Origin: Ulvibacterium sp.
GTDB taxonomy: Bacteria > Bacteroidota > Bacteroidia > Flavobacteriales > Flavobacteriaceae
Direction: 5' to 3'
NCBI RefSeq assembly: GCF_028285715.1
Contig: NZ_JANQOO010000021.1
Coordinates: forward strand, 1-64,000
DNA length: 64,000 nt
This document shows, piece by piece, positions 52,021 through 60,210 of this stretch. Position numbers and translations under genes: made by a program. Below the pieces are notes generated by a model. That model had not been told where the DNA came from and did not search any database. It saw nothing but the letters and a program-made list of their open reading frames with translations. The first letter of the stretch is position 1. Each line of letters starts with the position of its first letter.

Positions 52021-52812
52021 ATGGATTATCGTCCCATAATTGAAAAAATCAATCTTCATAAAAAACAGCCCAATCTCAGGTATGTTTTAAAGGAAAAGGT
52101 GGAGCAGTTTACCGACCGACTTTTTTACACACTCTTTGATAGTGATACGCCGGTAGCCGAGAATCTGGAATATCTCGAAAAGGAATTCGATGCGATGGTG
52201 AATTTGGCGTGTTGGGAGGTGGACCAACCGTGTAAAATGCTTTGGGACAATTATGTTGTTAAACTACCGGATATATTGGAGCGTCTAAATCTTGATGCCG
52301 AGGCCATTGTGAGTTGTGACCCTGCCACCTTATCCATTGAGGAAGTATATATGGCATATCCCGGGTTTTATGCTATTGCCATCTATCGTTTGGCCCATGA
52401 GCTTTACACCATGGGTTTCCCCTTGGTTCCCCGGTTAATGACCGAATACGCACACCGACGGACCGGTGTGGACATAAATCCCGGTGCTCAAATCGGTAAG
52501 TCTTTCTTTATCGATCACGCCACGGGTGTTGTTATCGGCGAAACCGCTTTGATCATGGACAACGTTAAGATTTATCAGGGGGTTACCCTTGGGGCCTTAT
52601 ATGTAGCCAAGGATTTGCAAAGAACAAAACGTCACCCAACCATTGAGGACAATGTAACCATCTATGCCAATGCCACCATTTTAGGGGGCGACACGGTTAT
52701 TGGGGCACATAGTGTTATTGGCGGTAACGCTTGGTTAACTTCCTCCATTCCTCCGCATTCCACGGTCTTTCACACCCCTGAAATTAAGATCAAAACTTCT
52801 TCCAATGTCTAA
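52021..52812 (+). CDS. cysE: Serine O-acetyltransferase
   Basis: 263 residues. The N-terminal helical domain (about 1-130) is followed by the left-handed beta-helix: AHRRTGVDINPGAQIGKSFF, IDHATGVVIGETALIMDNVK, YQGVTLGALYV, then VIGGNAWLTSSIPPHSTV. The catalytic His/Asp pair lies in DHATG. It makes O-acetylserine from serine and acetyl-CoA. The EpsC-type naming is sometimes used for this length. The stop overlaps the start of the cysteine synthase by eight bases, so the two steps of cysteine synthesis are translated together. Confidence 0.93.
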   Translation: MDYRPIIEKINLHKKQPNLRYVLKEKVEQFTDRLFYTLFDSDTPVAENLEYLEKEFDAMVNLACWEVDQPCKMLWDNYVVKLPDILERLNLDAEAIVSCDPATLSIEEVYMAYPGFYAIAIYRLAHELYTMGFPLVPRLMTEYAHRRTGVDINPGAQIGKSFFIDHATGVVIGETALIMDNVKIYQGVTLGALYVAKDLQRTKRHPTIEDNVTIYANATILGGDTVIGAHSVIGGNAWLTSSIPPHSTVFHTPEIKIKTSSNV

Positions 52813-53689
52813 GAGCATACTGGATTTGATCGGGAATACCCCCCTTGTGGAATCCCGTGTACTGAATCAAAATCCCAATGTGACCCTTTTTTTCAAACTG
52901 GAGGGGCACAATCCGGGCGGTAGTGTAAAGGATCGCGCGGCCTACAATATGATAAAAAGTGGTCTGGAACGGGGTGATATCTCAAAAGAATCCAGATTGA
53001 TAGAGGCAACCAGTGGCAACACGGGTATTGCGCTAGCCATGATTGCAGGAATTTATGGACTTACTATTGAACTTGTGATGCCCGAAAATGCAACCAAGGA
53101 AAGGGTACAGACCATGAGGGCATATGGCGCCAAGGTCACCCTAACCTCTTCTGAGACCGGGATTGAAGGTGCCCGGGATTATGCCGAGGCAAAGGTGAGG
53201 GACGAAGGATTTACCATGGTCAACCAGTTTGCCAATGACGACAATTGGAAGGCCCATTTTAAGACGACCGGACCGGAGATATGGAGAGATACCCAAGGCC
53301 AAATCACCCATTTTATTTCGGCCATGGGGACTACCGGTACTATTATGGGCACTTCTACCTATTTAAAGGAGCAGAACAAGGCCATAGAAATTGTTGGGGT
53401 GCAACCTACTGATAATTCCAGTATTCCTGGTATCCGGAAGTGGCCGGAGGAATACCTCCCCAAGATTTTTGATGCTTCCAAGGTAGATCGGATCATGGAG
53501 GTAAGCCAGGATGAGGCAAAGGCTATGGCAAAGCGCCTGGCCAAGGAAGAGGGTATCTTTTCGGGTATGAGCAGCGGCGGCGCGGCGACGGTAGCCTTGC
53601 GCTTGGCGGAAACCTTGGAAAGCGGAACCTTGGTTTCCATTGTCTGTGACCGGGGCGATCGCTACCTATCCTCGGATTTGTTTGAATAG
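52805..53689 (+). CDS. cysM: Cysteine synthase
   Basis: A 294-residue PLP enzyme that makes cysteine from O-acetylserine and sulfide. The lysine motif is LEGHNPGGSVKDRAAYNMI (Lys42), the substrate loop EATSGNTGIALAM, the PLP-phosphate loop SAMGTTGTIMGT, and SSGGAATVAL near the end. The GSVKDR and ATSGNTG patterns plus length (under 300) favour the CysM branch over CysK. It is directly coupled to cysE. Confidence 0.92.
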   Translation: MSKSILDLIGNTPLVESRVLNQNPNVTLFFKLEGHNPGGSVKDRAAYNMIKSGLERGDISKESRLIEATSGNTGIALAMIAGIYGLTIELVMPENATKERVQTMRAYGAKVTLTSSETGIEGARDYAEAKVRDEGFTMVNQFANDDNWKAHFKTTGPEIWRDTQGQITHFISAMGTTGTIMGTSTYLKEQNKAIEIVGVQPTDNSSIPGIRKWPEEYLPKIFDASKVDRIMEVSQDEAKAMAKRLAKEEGIFSGMSSGGAATVALRLAETLESGTLVSIVCDRGDRYLSSDLFE

Positions 53690-53690
53690 C

Positions 53691-54488
53691 CTATCGCAGT
53701 GCTTCCCCCATCCCTTGTCGAAATGCCTGGAAAGCCTGTAAGTAATTATGTCCTCCCCCCTCTATGGTAACCATTTTTTTTGCGTTGCCCGGAATGGATT
53801 CGTACAATTTTTTTGCAGAATCATAAGGTATTACCGCGTCTTCGGTGCCATGAAAGATAAAAATCGGACAATTTACCTCCCTTAGGTATTCATGGGATGG
53901 AAATCTGTATCGGGAAAGTAGGGATATGGGCAAAAACGGGAAACGATGCTTTCCGAGGTCCAGCGCACTATAAAAAGGGGATTCCAGAACCAAACGGCAG
54001 GGGTTGTTCCTCGCCGCCAATCGAGAGGCAATTCCTGTACCAAAGGAACGCCCGTACACTATGATTTCATTTTCCTCGTAATGCTGTAACGTATACTCAT
54101 AAAACAGCTGGGCATCCTTGTTCAGGGCTTCTTCGCTTAAAGCTCCCGTACTTTTGCCGTATGTTCTATAGTCTACAAAAATGGCATCATACCCCTTATC
54201 GGAAATGCGATTGGCGACATGGTACAAATTGGAAATATTTCCGGAATTGCCATGAAAGTAGAGTACTACCCCTTTTTCACTACTATTTTTAATATGCACC
54301 GCATTTAACTTTGCACCGTCATCAGTCTCCAGAAAAAACTCGTCAAAAGATTGACAAAAATCGTAGGTGTGTTCTGAAGGCATTTTTGTGGGGAAAAAAA
54401 TCAAACGTTCTTGGAAGATGTAGGCCAAAAAAGTCAATCCTAAATAGAGAACGCCCAAAATTATACCGGCTTTCTTAAGTCTACGCAT
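53691..54488 (-). CDS. Membrane-anchored alpha/beta hydrolase A
   Basis: 265 residues. An N-terminal helix (KAGIILGVLYLGLTFLAYIF, residues 6-25) precedes an alpha/beta hydrolase. Nucleophile elbow YGRSFGTG with Ser148, acid in FHGTEDAVIPYDSA, and the final His in EGGGHN. FHGNSGNI supplies the oxyanion hole. It is a bacterial BEM46/DUF1749-like hydrolase. It overlaps the upstream paralogue by eight bases. The substrate is unknown. Confidence 0.85.
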   Translation of the reverse strand: MRRLKKAGIILGVLYLGLTFLAYIFQERLIFFPTKMPSEHTYDFCQSFDEFFLETDDGAKLNAVHIKNSSEKGVVLYFHGNSGNISNLYHVANRISDKGYDAIFVDYRTYGKSTGALSEEALNKDAQLFYEYTLQHYEENEIIVYGRSFGTGIASRLAARNNPCRLVLESPFYSALDLGKHRFPFLPISLLSRYRFPSHEYLREVNCPIFIFHGTEDAVIPYDSAKKLYESIPGNAKKMVTIEGGGHNYLQAFQAFRQGMGEALR

Positions 54489-55350
54489 TTATTCTTTTGG
54501 TTGAATGTCTGAGGTTTATGCTGGAACCTTCCAAATTTACTTCCTTAGGCTTAGTAGTTATAATTTCAGTCAATATTTTATGATAGGATTCAAAAGTGTT
54601 CAAATTTTTATGGCCTCCCCCAATTATGGTGTGCAGCGTGGTTAATTTCGGTTGTATCTTGGAAAGTTTAACGCTCGTTTTATAGGGAATTAACCGATCG
54701 TCCGTCCCATGGATAATATGGATGGGGCATTTTACGTATTTTAACCATTTATTGGTCGGCATGGGGAACTTGATCAATAAGGACAGTGGCATAAAGGGAA
54801 GATAACGTTTGGCCACCTTACTCAGACTGTAATAGGGTGCGTCTAAAATGAGCATTCTGGGGTTGTTCATGGAAGCCAATTTGGCCGCAAATCCAGAGCC
54901 TAAGGACCGTCCATACAGAATAATATATTTCTCATGGACGTTTTCCTTTACCTTATTATAGATAACCTGTAAGTCCCTTTTTATGGCCTTTTGGGTACGG
55001 CGTCCGGTACTTTTGCCGAACCCTCGGTAATCTACCATGAGTACATCATACCCGTGTCTGGTGAAATCAACGGCAAACTTTCCCCACCCCCGAATACTTT
55101 TTGAATTACCTTTAAGATAAAAGACCAGGCCTTTGGGGTTTTTTGCCTTAAAGCGTAATCCATTAATGGTGGCCCCGTCCCTGGTTTCGATATTGTATTC
55201 CTCGGTCTCTTGATTTTCGTAGTGGAACTGAAAATCCTTTGGAAGTTTTTCGGGTTTGAACATTAAATAATCCTGAAGGAAATACAGCAAAATGCTAATG
55301 ACCAGGTATGCTCCAAGAACAAAACATAGAATATATAACCAAAAAGGCAT
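54481..55350 (-). CDS. Membrane-anchored alpha/beta hydrolase B
   Basis: 289 residues. The same layout as its neighbour: an N-terminal helix (LYILCFVLGAYLVISILLYF), GNSKSIRGWG oxyanion region, elbow YGRSLGSG with Ser149, HGTDDRLIPY and IIGGGHKN. The two proteins align end to end, including the -HGT-D-xIPY acid loop and the GGGH nucleophile partner, so they are a tandem duplication. B may be the ancestor of A or the reverse; they are co-transcribed, with a short overlap. Confidence 0.85.
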   Translation of the reverse strand: MPFWLYILCFVLGAYLVISILLYFLQDYLMFKPEKLPKDFQFHYENQETEEYNIETRDGATINGLRFKAKNPKGLVFYLKGNSKSIRGWGKFAVDFTRHGYDVLMVDYRGFGKSTGRRTQKAIKRDLQVIYNKVKENVHEKYIILYGRSLGSGFAAKLASMNNPRMLILDAPYYSLSKVAKRYLPFMPLSLLIKFPMPTNKWLKYVKCPIHIIHGTDDRLIPYKTSVKLSKIQPKLTTLHTIIGGGHKNLNTFESYHKILTEIITTKPKEVNLEGSSINLRHSTKRINA

Positions 55351-55537
55351 ACTATGTGTTTTTCAACAATGTACAAAAAATGCCATAAACCCATTTTACC
55401 AACTCGGTAGGGTCGACACCACAATGGCCCCACTCCATCTCTACTTGAATTTAATCGATACTTAATTATGGGGCCTAATCAGTTCGGTACTTGCCATTTT
55501 TTTTACTTGCTTGATCAGAAAGTCGGTCAAAAGCCAT

Positions 55538-56332
55538 TTAAACGGCATCTTTTACAAATTCCAATTCGTTCAATATAAGACCCGATCCAGGTGCCACATA
55601 GGTAAACTGCACCTCAGAACCCGAGGCTAATGATAAACGTATATCTTCTAGGCTAAGCGCTCCTTTGCCCAATTGGACCAATGCCCCCATCATCATTCTG
55701 ATCTGATAGCGCATAAAACCGGCTCCACTGACGCGAAATGCATAACTGGTTTTAGGGAAGAAGTTGGCCTTGAGCAAGTTATTTGGTCCTATGCCACAAG
55801 AGGTAATGGTACGGACAGTTTTTGTATTTTGCTGTAATCTGGAAGTATATGCTGAAAAATCGTGTGTTCCCACAAATAGCTTGGCTGCCTTCTCCATCAA
55901 TTGAATATCCAAGTGCTCCAAAAAATTAGCCATGAAAGGCGCACAAAAAGGATGGTTTTTTCGTCCAAAGGAAAACAGATACACATACTCCTTGATCTTT
56001 GCATCTTGAATAATGTTGAAGTCGGATTTTGTTTCCTCCAAAGATACGATCCGTATATCCGGTGGCAGATTTTCATTGAAGAGCCTTATAAAATTGTTCT
56101 TATCCTGAATGGGTGACTCCTTGAGGGTTAACGTAAATGCCGCCGACAATGCGGACACCTTGGCATCCGTTCTTCCCGCTCCCAGTATTTTAAATGACAA
56201 ACGGGGAATTATAAATTTCAGCGTTTTGATCAGCATCCCCTCCACGGTCTTTAGGTTGGGTTGTTTTTGCCATCCACTGTATCTAAAACCTAGGAACTGT
56301 ACCTTTACTATATACACAAATTTTTCCTTCAT
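55538..56332 (-). CDS. TruA-family tRNA pseudouridine synthase
   Basis: 264 residues. The catalytic motif GAGRTDAKVSA carries Asp56 (GRTD), and GFRYSGWQKQPNLKTVEGM is the N-terminal conserved block. VGTHDFSAYTSR and FMRYQIRMMMGALVQLGKGA are the later ones. TruA isomerises U38-U40 in tRNA anticodon arms. The body has lost the usual LAYDGT opening (here VKVQFLGFRYSG), so this may be the genome's secondary TruA-like paralogue. It lies between two membrane-protein genes. Confidence 0.82.
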   Translation of the reverse strand: MKEKFVYIVKVQFLGFRYSGWQKQPNLKTVEGMLIKTLKFIIPRLSFKILGAGRTDAKVSALSAAFTLTLKESPIQDKNNFIRLFNENLPPDIRIVSLEETKSDFNIIQDAKIKEYVYLFSFGRKNHPFCAPFMANFLEHLDIQLMEKAAKLFVGTHDFSAYTSRLQQNTKTVRTITSCGIGPNNLLKANFFPKTSYAFRVSGAGFMRYQIRMMMGALVQLGKGALSLEDIRLSLASGSEVQFTYVAPGSGLILNELEFVKDAV

Positions 56333-56422
56333 AATGTATTTGTATCCATGATTTTATACGCTGTACAAACTACTGCTTTTTTTGTATTTTGTAAGGTATT
56401 TAACCGCCAAACCTTTGGAATC

Positions 56423-56860
56423 ATGAGCACCGAATCGCTTGAAAAACCACCCCTATGGTTCTGGATAGTTGGCATAATAGCATTGCTCTGGAACGCAATG
56501 GGGGTTATGGCCTATCTACAACAGGCCTTTATGATTGAAGAGACCCTTATGACACTGTCGGAACCTGAGAGAGTGGTGTTGGAAGCAAGACCGGCCTGGG
56601 CTACTGCCGCCTTTGCCTTAGCCGTATGGGGTGGTTTTTTAGGCTGTATTGCCCTATTGCTTCGAAAAAAATGGGCAAGGCCTATATTATTAATTTCCCT
56701 ATTTGGTATACTTGTACAAATGTTCCATTCTTTTTTTATCGGCAAAAACCTAGAGGTTTATGGACCTGGGGAAATCAGTATGCCCATACTTATTATTTTG
56801 ATTGGTGTGGGCTTGGTAATTTTCGCACGGATTTCCACCAAGAAGCTTTGGCTTAGATGA
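56423..56860 (+). CDS. Four-helix membrane protein (hypothetical)
   Basis: 145 residues from the ATG at 56423 (MSTESLEKPPLWFWIVGI); the frame is open to 56348 but the earlier part has no matching leader. Four hydrophobic segments: WFWIVGIIALLWNAMGVMAY, WATAAFALAVWGGFLGCIAL, PILLISLFGILVQMFHSFFI, ILIILIGVGLVIFARIS. No family recognised with confidence; the pattern is common in Flavobacteriia. Divergent from truA by about 90 bases. Confidence 0.7.
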   Translation: MSTESLEKPPLWFWIVGIIALLWNAMGVMAYLQQAFMIEETLMTLSEPERVVLEARPAWATAAFALAVWGGFLGCIALLLRKKWARPILLISLFGILVQMFHSFFIGKNLEVYGPGEISMPILIILIGVGLVIFARISTKKLWLR

Positions 56861-57084
56861 TGGAATAAGGACTTTTTTTGCCGAATTTTATGTTCCAAAT
56901 AGGATGGAATAGTTGTACATTTGGGAGAAAGCGGAAAAGATTGACGAATTTATGTCATTCATCTTAAGATAGATTTGATATAGTTCCTTTTAGTTCCTAA
57001 CGTTTCCGGTGAAGCAAAAGAATACCACACTTTTTTTACATTTGGCAACATAATTTGCCCTTCATCGAAAATTTGAAATAAACG

Positions 57085-57102
57085 ACAACGAGACCTCGTT
57101 GT
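57085..57102. promoter_or_regulatory. Perfect 8-bp inverted repeat upstream of the 57145 gene
   Basis: ACAACGAG, two bases, CTCGTTGT: eight base pairs around a two-base centre, about 43 bases before the ATG at 57145. A dimeric regulator site is the most natural reading; a small RNA hairpin is also possible. Confidence 0.5.
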
Positions 57103-57144
57103 AGACTTTGAATTACGGTTCCCCGAAACCTTAAAACTAGCATA

Positions 57145-57627
57145 ATGAATTCGATTTCGCGATTGATGTCTTGGAAATTTTGCATATACTTTTCCATTGC
57201 GGTACTTGCTGCGTTGATTGTTTTTAGCTTTTATGGACTTTATACCAATAAATTCTATTTCCTAAAACCGGACAATTATATTTTCCCGTTACTTACCGTG
57301 GCCCATTTTACATTTTTATATGTGCTTTGGTTCAAAATTACCGAGAATGAAATGACGGATCCCCAAATGCGGAATTTGGAATACGCACTTTATATCATTT
57401 TTCTGCTCTATGTCTTTAAGTTCTTGGAGTCCATTTATATTTTGATGAGCTACAATCTGTATGAAAACCATATAATTCCCAAAACATTTCTCCCCATCGG
57501 GGTACTAATCCTCTTCTTGCACCTAATGCTGTTAGGGCTTACCTTATTGGCATTTTATTACCGAAAAATCCTTATAGGTAACTATAGATTTGATGACATT
57601 AACCGACAAATCGATTCTTGGGAATAG
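57145..57627 (+). CDS. Multi-pass membrane protein (hypothetical)
   Basis: 160 residues with four predicted helices: YFSIAVLAALIVFSFYGLY, IFPLLTVAHFTFLYVLWFKI, YALYIIFLLYVFKFLESIYI and LILFLHLMLLGLTLLAFYYR. The C-terminus ends DRQIDSWE-like (NRQIDSWE). No family recognised. A perfect inverted repeat precedes it. It is monocistronic; the next gene is 275 bases on, a gap that holds only a small hairpin (GGCAA, 6-base loop, TTGCC). Confidence 0.65.
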   Translation: MNSISRLMSWKFCIYFSIAVLAALIVFSFYGLYTNKFYFLKPDNYIFPLLTVAHFTFLYVLWFKITENEMTDPQMRNLEYALYIIFLLYVFKFLESIYILMSYNLYENHIIPKTFLPIGVLILFLHLMLLGLTLLAFYYRKILIGNYRFDDINRQIDSWE

Positions 57628-57901
57628 CAACTGAAATGCGCCTAAAATACTATAAAAGACCCTGGACAACTCACCGGCCTTTTCTATTCCAATGCCCCCA
57701 ATAAATGCCTATTGAACAATCTTGGCAAAAAATGTTGCCAACAATTGTAAGGCTCACAAAAAAAATACGGCTATAGGTGAAATGAAGGATTCTCTAAATT
57801 CATAGGTATACTTTATGGGGTCCAAAAAAATGAAAGTACATTTTTGAATTACCCGTGATATCTATGTGATATTTTTTGATTTTTTTCGTATTCAACTAAC
57901 T

Positions 57902-58600
57902 ATGAAACAACTATTGATTATTGAGGATGATCTTGAGATAGTGCAGCTACTCGAGATACATTTGGCAGATTTGAACTATGTTACCTCAAAGGCAGCCGAT
58001 GGTAATTTAGGTTATCAAATGGCATTGGACAATGATTATGACCTAATTTTATTGGACTTGACCTTGCCCGGTATGGATGGTACTGAAATTTGCAAAAAGT
58101 TACGAGCCGAGAAAAGTACGCCCATAATAATGTTGACGGCAAAGTCCGAGGAGATAGACCGGGTGTTGGGACTGGAAATCGGAGCTGACGATTATATTAC
58201 CAAGCCCTTTAGCATACGGGAGCTTTTGGCCAGAATAAAAGCGGTATTGCGTAGGACGGATATGATCCACACGGATAAACAGGATACTTCCACGATTTCC
58301 GCCGAGGGGCTTTTTATCGATATCGATAAACGAAAAGTGCTCTTGAAGGACAAAAAAGTGGAACTGTCCCCAAAGGAATTTGAGTTACTTACCCTAATGG
58401 CTTCCAATCCAGGACGCAATTACACACGAACCGAATTATTGAACATGATATGGGGCTATAATTTTGAGGGCTATGAACATACCGTAAATTCACATATCAA
58501 TCGACTACGTGCCAAGATTGAGTCGGACATGGCCCGCCCGAATTATATCCTGACCACTTGGGGCGTGGGTTATAAATTTAACGAAGACATCGCGGTATGA
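57902..58600 (+). CDS. OmpR-family response regulator
   Basis: 232 residues from the ATG at 57902 (MKQLLIIEDD). Receiver with acidic pocket Glu8-Asp9-Asp10, phosphoacceptor Asp52 (ILLDLTLPGMDG), Thr79 and Lys101 (YITKPFS), then a winged-helix output domain (about 130-230: LSPKEFELLTLMASNPGRNY, RAKIESDMARPNYILTTWGV). It binds DNA to control transcription of unknown genes. The stop overlaps the sensor-kinase start by four bases (ATGA). Confidence 0.92.
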   Translation: MKQLLIIEDDLEIVQLLEIHLADLNYVTSKAADGNLGYQMALDNDYDLILLDLTLPGMDGTEICKKLRAEKSTPIIMLTAKSEEIDRVLGLEIGADDYITKPFSIRELLARIKAVLRRTDMIHTDKQDTSTISAEGLFIDIDKRKVLLKDKKVELSPKEFELLTLMASNPGRNYTRTELLNMIWGYNFEGYEHTVNSHINRLRAKIESDMARPNYILTTWGVGYKFNEDIAV

Positions 58601-60093
58601 GCAATCAGCAAAAGACCCTTACACCAAGGTTGGTAAAGAAGTTGTGGCTTGTATTTGTCTTTCTAATACTTCTAATGGGCGTGTCCTATATTGTTATTAC
58701 AGGATATTTTGCCAACAAATACTATCAAGAGACCACCCAACGTCTGAATGCCGAATTGGCCAATCATGTCATCGAGGAAAAATTTCAAAGTGCTTCGCCA
58801 TTTCTTGAGGACGGTAGCGTCAATAAGGCCCTATTTGGGGATTTGATGCATGATATGATGGCCGTAAACCGCGGAATAGAGGTATATCTTTTAAATAAAA
58901 CTGGGCAGATTTTATATTCCGTTGTGCTAGATCATGGCGACAATGCCCCGGAACAAAGTGTCTCCCTGGCTCCTATTACATCCTTTATACAAAATGACGG
59001 GAAAGACTTTGTATTGGGGGATGATCCCAGAAATCCTGGCGAACAGAAGATTTTTTCCGCGGCTCAATTTAATATTGATGGACGTGAGGGATATATTTAC
59101 ATTGTTCTTGAAGGTGTGGAATTTCAATTGGTAAGCAGTAATCTTTTAGGTCAATATTTCGCTAAATTGGGCATACGTGCAGTAATTTTGACCACTTTTT
59201 TTACCGCCCTTGTAGGACTGTTGAGCATTTGGTTTCTGACCAAAAATCTACGCCTGATTACAGGCACCATTCGAAGGTTTCAAGAAGGAGATCTTGAAGC
59301 AAGGGTCGAAAATCCTGAAAAATCGGATATTGAGGTTTTTGCCAAATCGTTCAATGATATGGCCGATACCATTGTCGGCAATTTGGATAAGATGAAATCC
59401 GTGGATTTGCTACGAAGGGAACTTATTGCCAATGTATCCCATGACCTAAGAACTCCATTAGCCGTTCTAAAGGGTTATATCGAAACACTTCAAATGAAAA
59501 GGGATTCCCTTACGGAAAACGAAAAGCAGGAATATCTTAAGATTACACATGGCAATGTGAACAAGCTTTCCAAACTTATTGACCAACTATTCGAATACTC
59601 CAAACTTGAGGCGGAACAGGTTACCCCGATCAAAGAACCCTTTTCGATAACGGAACTGTCCCATGATCTTATTGCCAAGTTCAAGGTATTGGCCGATCAA
59701 AAGAAAATAGACCTTCATTTGGAAAACCCAAAAGAGAACAGTATGGTCTTTGCCGACGTAAGTTTAGTGGAGAGAGCGTTGCAAAACCTCATTGAAAATG
59801 CCTTGAAATATACCCCGGCCAATGGCAAGGTGACCCTTTCAATACAACGGAAGGATAAAAATGTTGAAATCAATATTACGGATACGGGAAATGGCATACC
59901 GATAAACGAGCAACCTTTTATTTTTGACCGATACAAACAGGTGGTGAACAAGGATACCAAAAAACAAGGTTACGGCCTGGGACTCGCCATTGTAAAAAAG
60001 ATAATGGATTTGCACGATACCACGATAACCGTGTTAAGCAAACCCAGGGAAGGGAGCTCCTTTATTTTTAATTTACCGGCTTATCAGATTTGA
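58597..60093 (+). CDS. HAMP-domain sensor histidine kinase
   Basis: 498 residues. Helix 1 at about 15-36 (VKKLWLVFVFLILLMGVSYI), a periplasmic domain of about 150 residues, helix 2 at about 192-214, a HAMP region (FLTKNLRLITGTIRRFQEGD), HisKA with His282 (NVSHDLRTPLAVLKGYIETL) and an HATPase with DTGNGIP and GYGLGLAIVKKIMDLH. It is the partner of the upstream OmpR regulator, by overlap. The signal sensed by the periplasmic domain is unknown. A terminator follows the stop. Confidence 0.92.
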   Translation: MSNQQKTLTPRLVKKLWLVFVFLILLMGVSYIVITGYFANKYYQETTQRLNAELANHVIEEKFQSASPFLEDGSVNKALFGDLMHDMMAVNRGIEVYLLNKTGQILYSVVLDHGDNAPEQSVSLAPITSFIQNDGKDFVLGDDPRNPGEQKIFSAAQFNIDGREGYIYIVLEGVEFQLVSSNLLGQYFAKLGIRAVILTTFFTALVGLLSIWFLTKNLRLITGTIRRFQEGDLEARVENPEKSDIEVFAKSFNDMADTIVGNLDKMKSVDLLRRELIANVSHDLRTPLAVLKGYIETLQMKRDSLTENEKQEYLKITHGNVNKLSKLIDQLFEYSKLEAEQVTPIKEPFSITELSHDLIAKFKVLADQKKIDLHLENPKENSMVFADVSLVERALQNLIENALKYTPANGKVTLSIQRKDKNVEINITDTGNGIPINEQPFIFDRYKQVVNKDTKKQGYGLGLAIVKKIMDLHDTTITVLSKPREGSSFIFNLPAYQI

Positions 60094-60121
60094 CGGGAAA
60101 ACTGTTGCTATGAAAAGAAGT

Positions 60122-60164
60122 GCCCTAATTGGACTTGTAGTCCGTTGGGGCGTTTTCTTTTTTT
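60122..60164 (+). terminator. Terminator of the kinase gene
   Basis: GCCCTAATTGGAC and GTCCGTTGGGGC form an imperfect 12-bp stem around TTGTA and are followed by TTTTC and seven Ts. It sits about 28 bases after the kinase stop. Confidence 0.75.
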
Positions 60165-60210
60165 AGGGTCAATAAAAGGACCCCGTAATATTCCCTAAGA
60201 AAGGACTTAT

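Noticed and set aside
60167-60184. GGGTC/GACCC hairpin after the kinase terminator
   Set aside because: The T run lies before the stem, not after it, so it does not look like a terminator for either strand.
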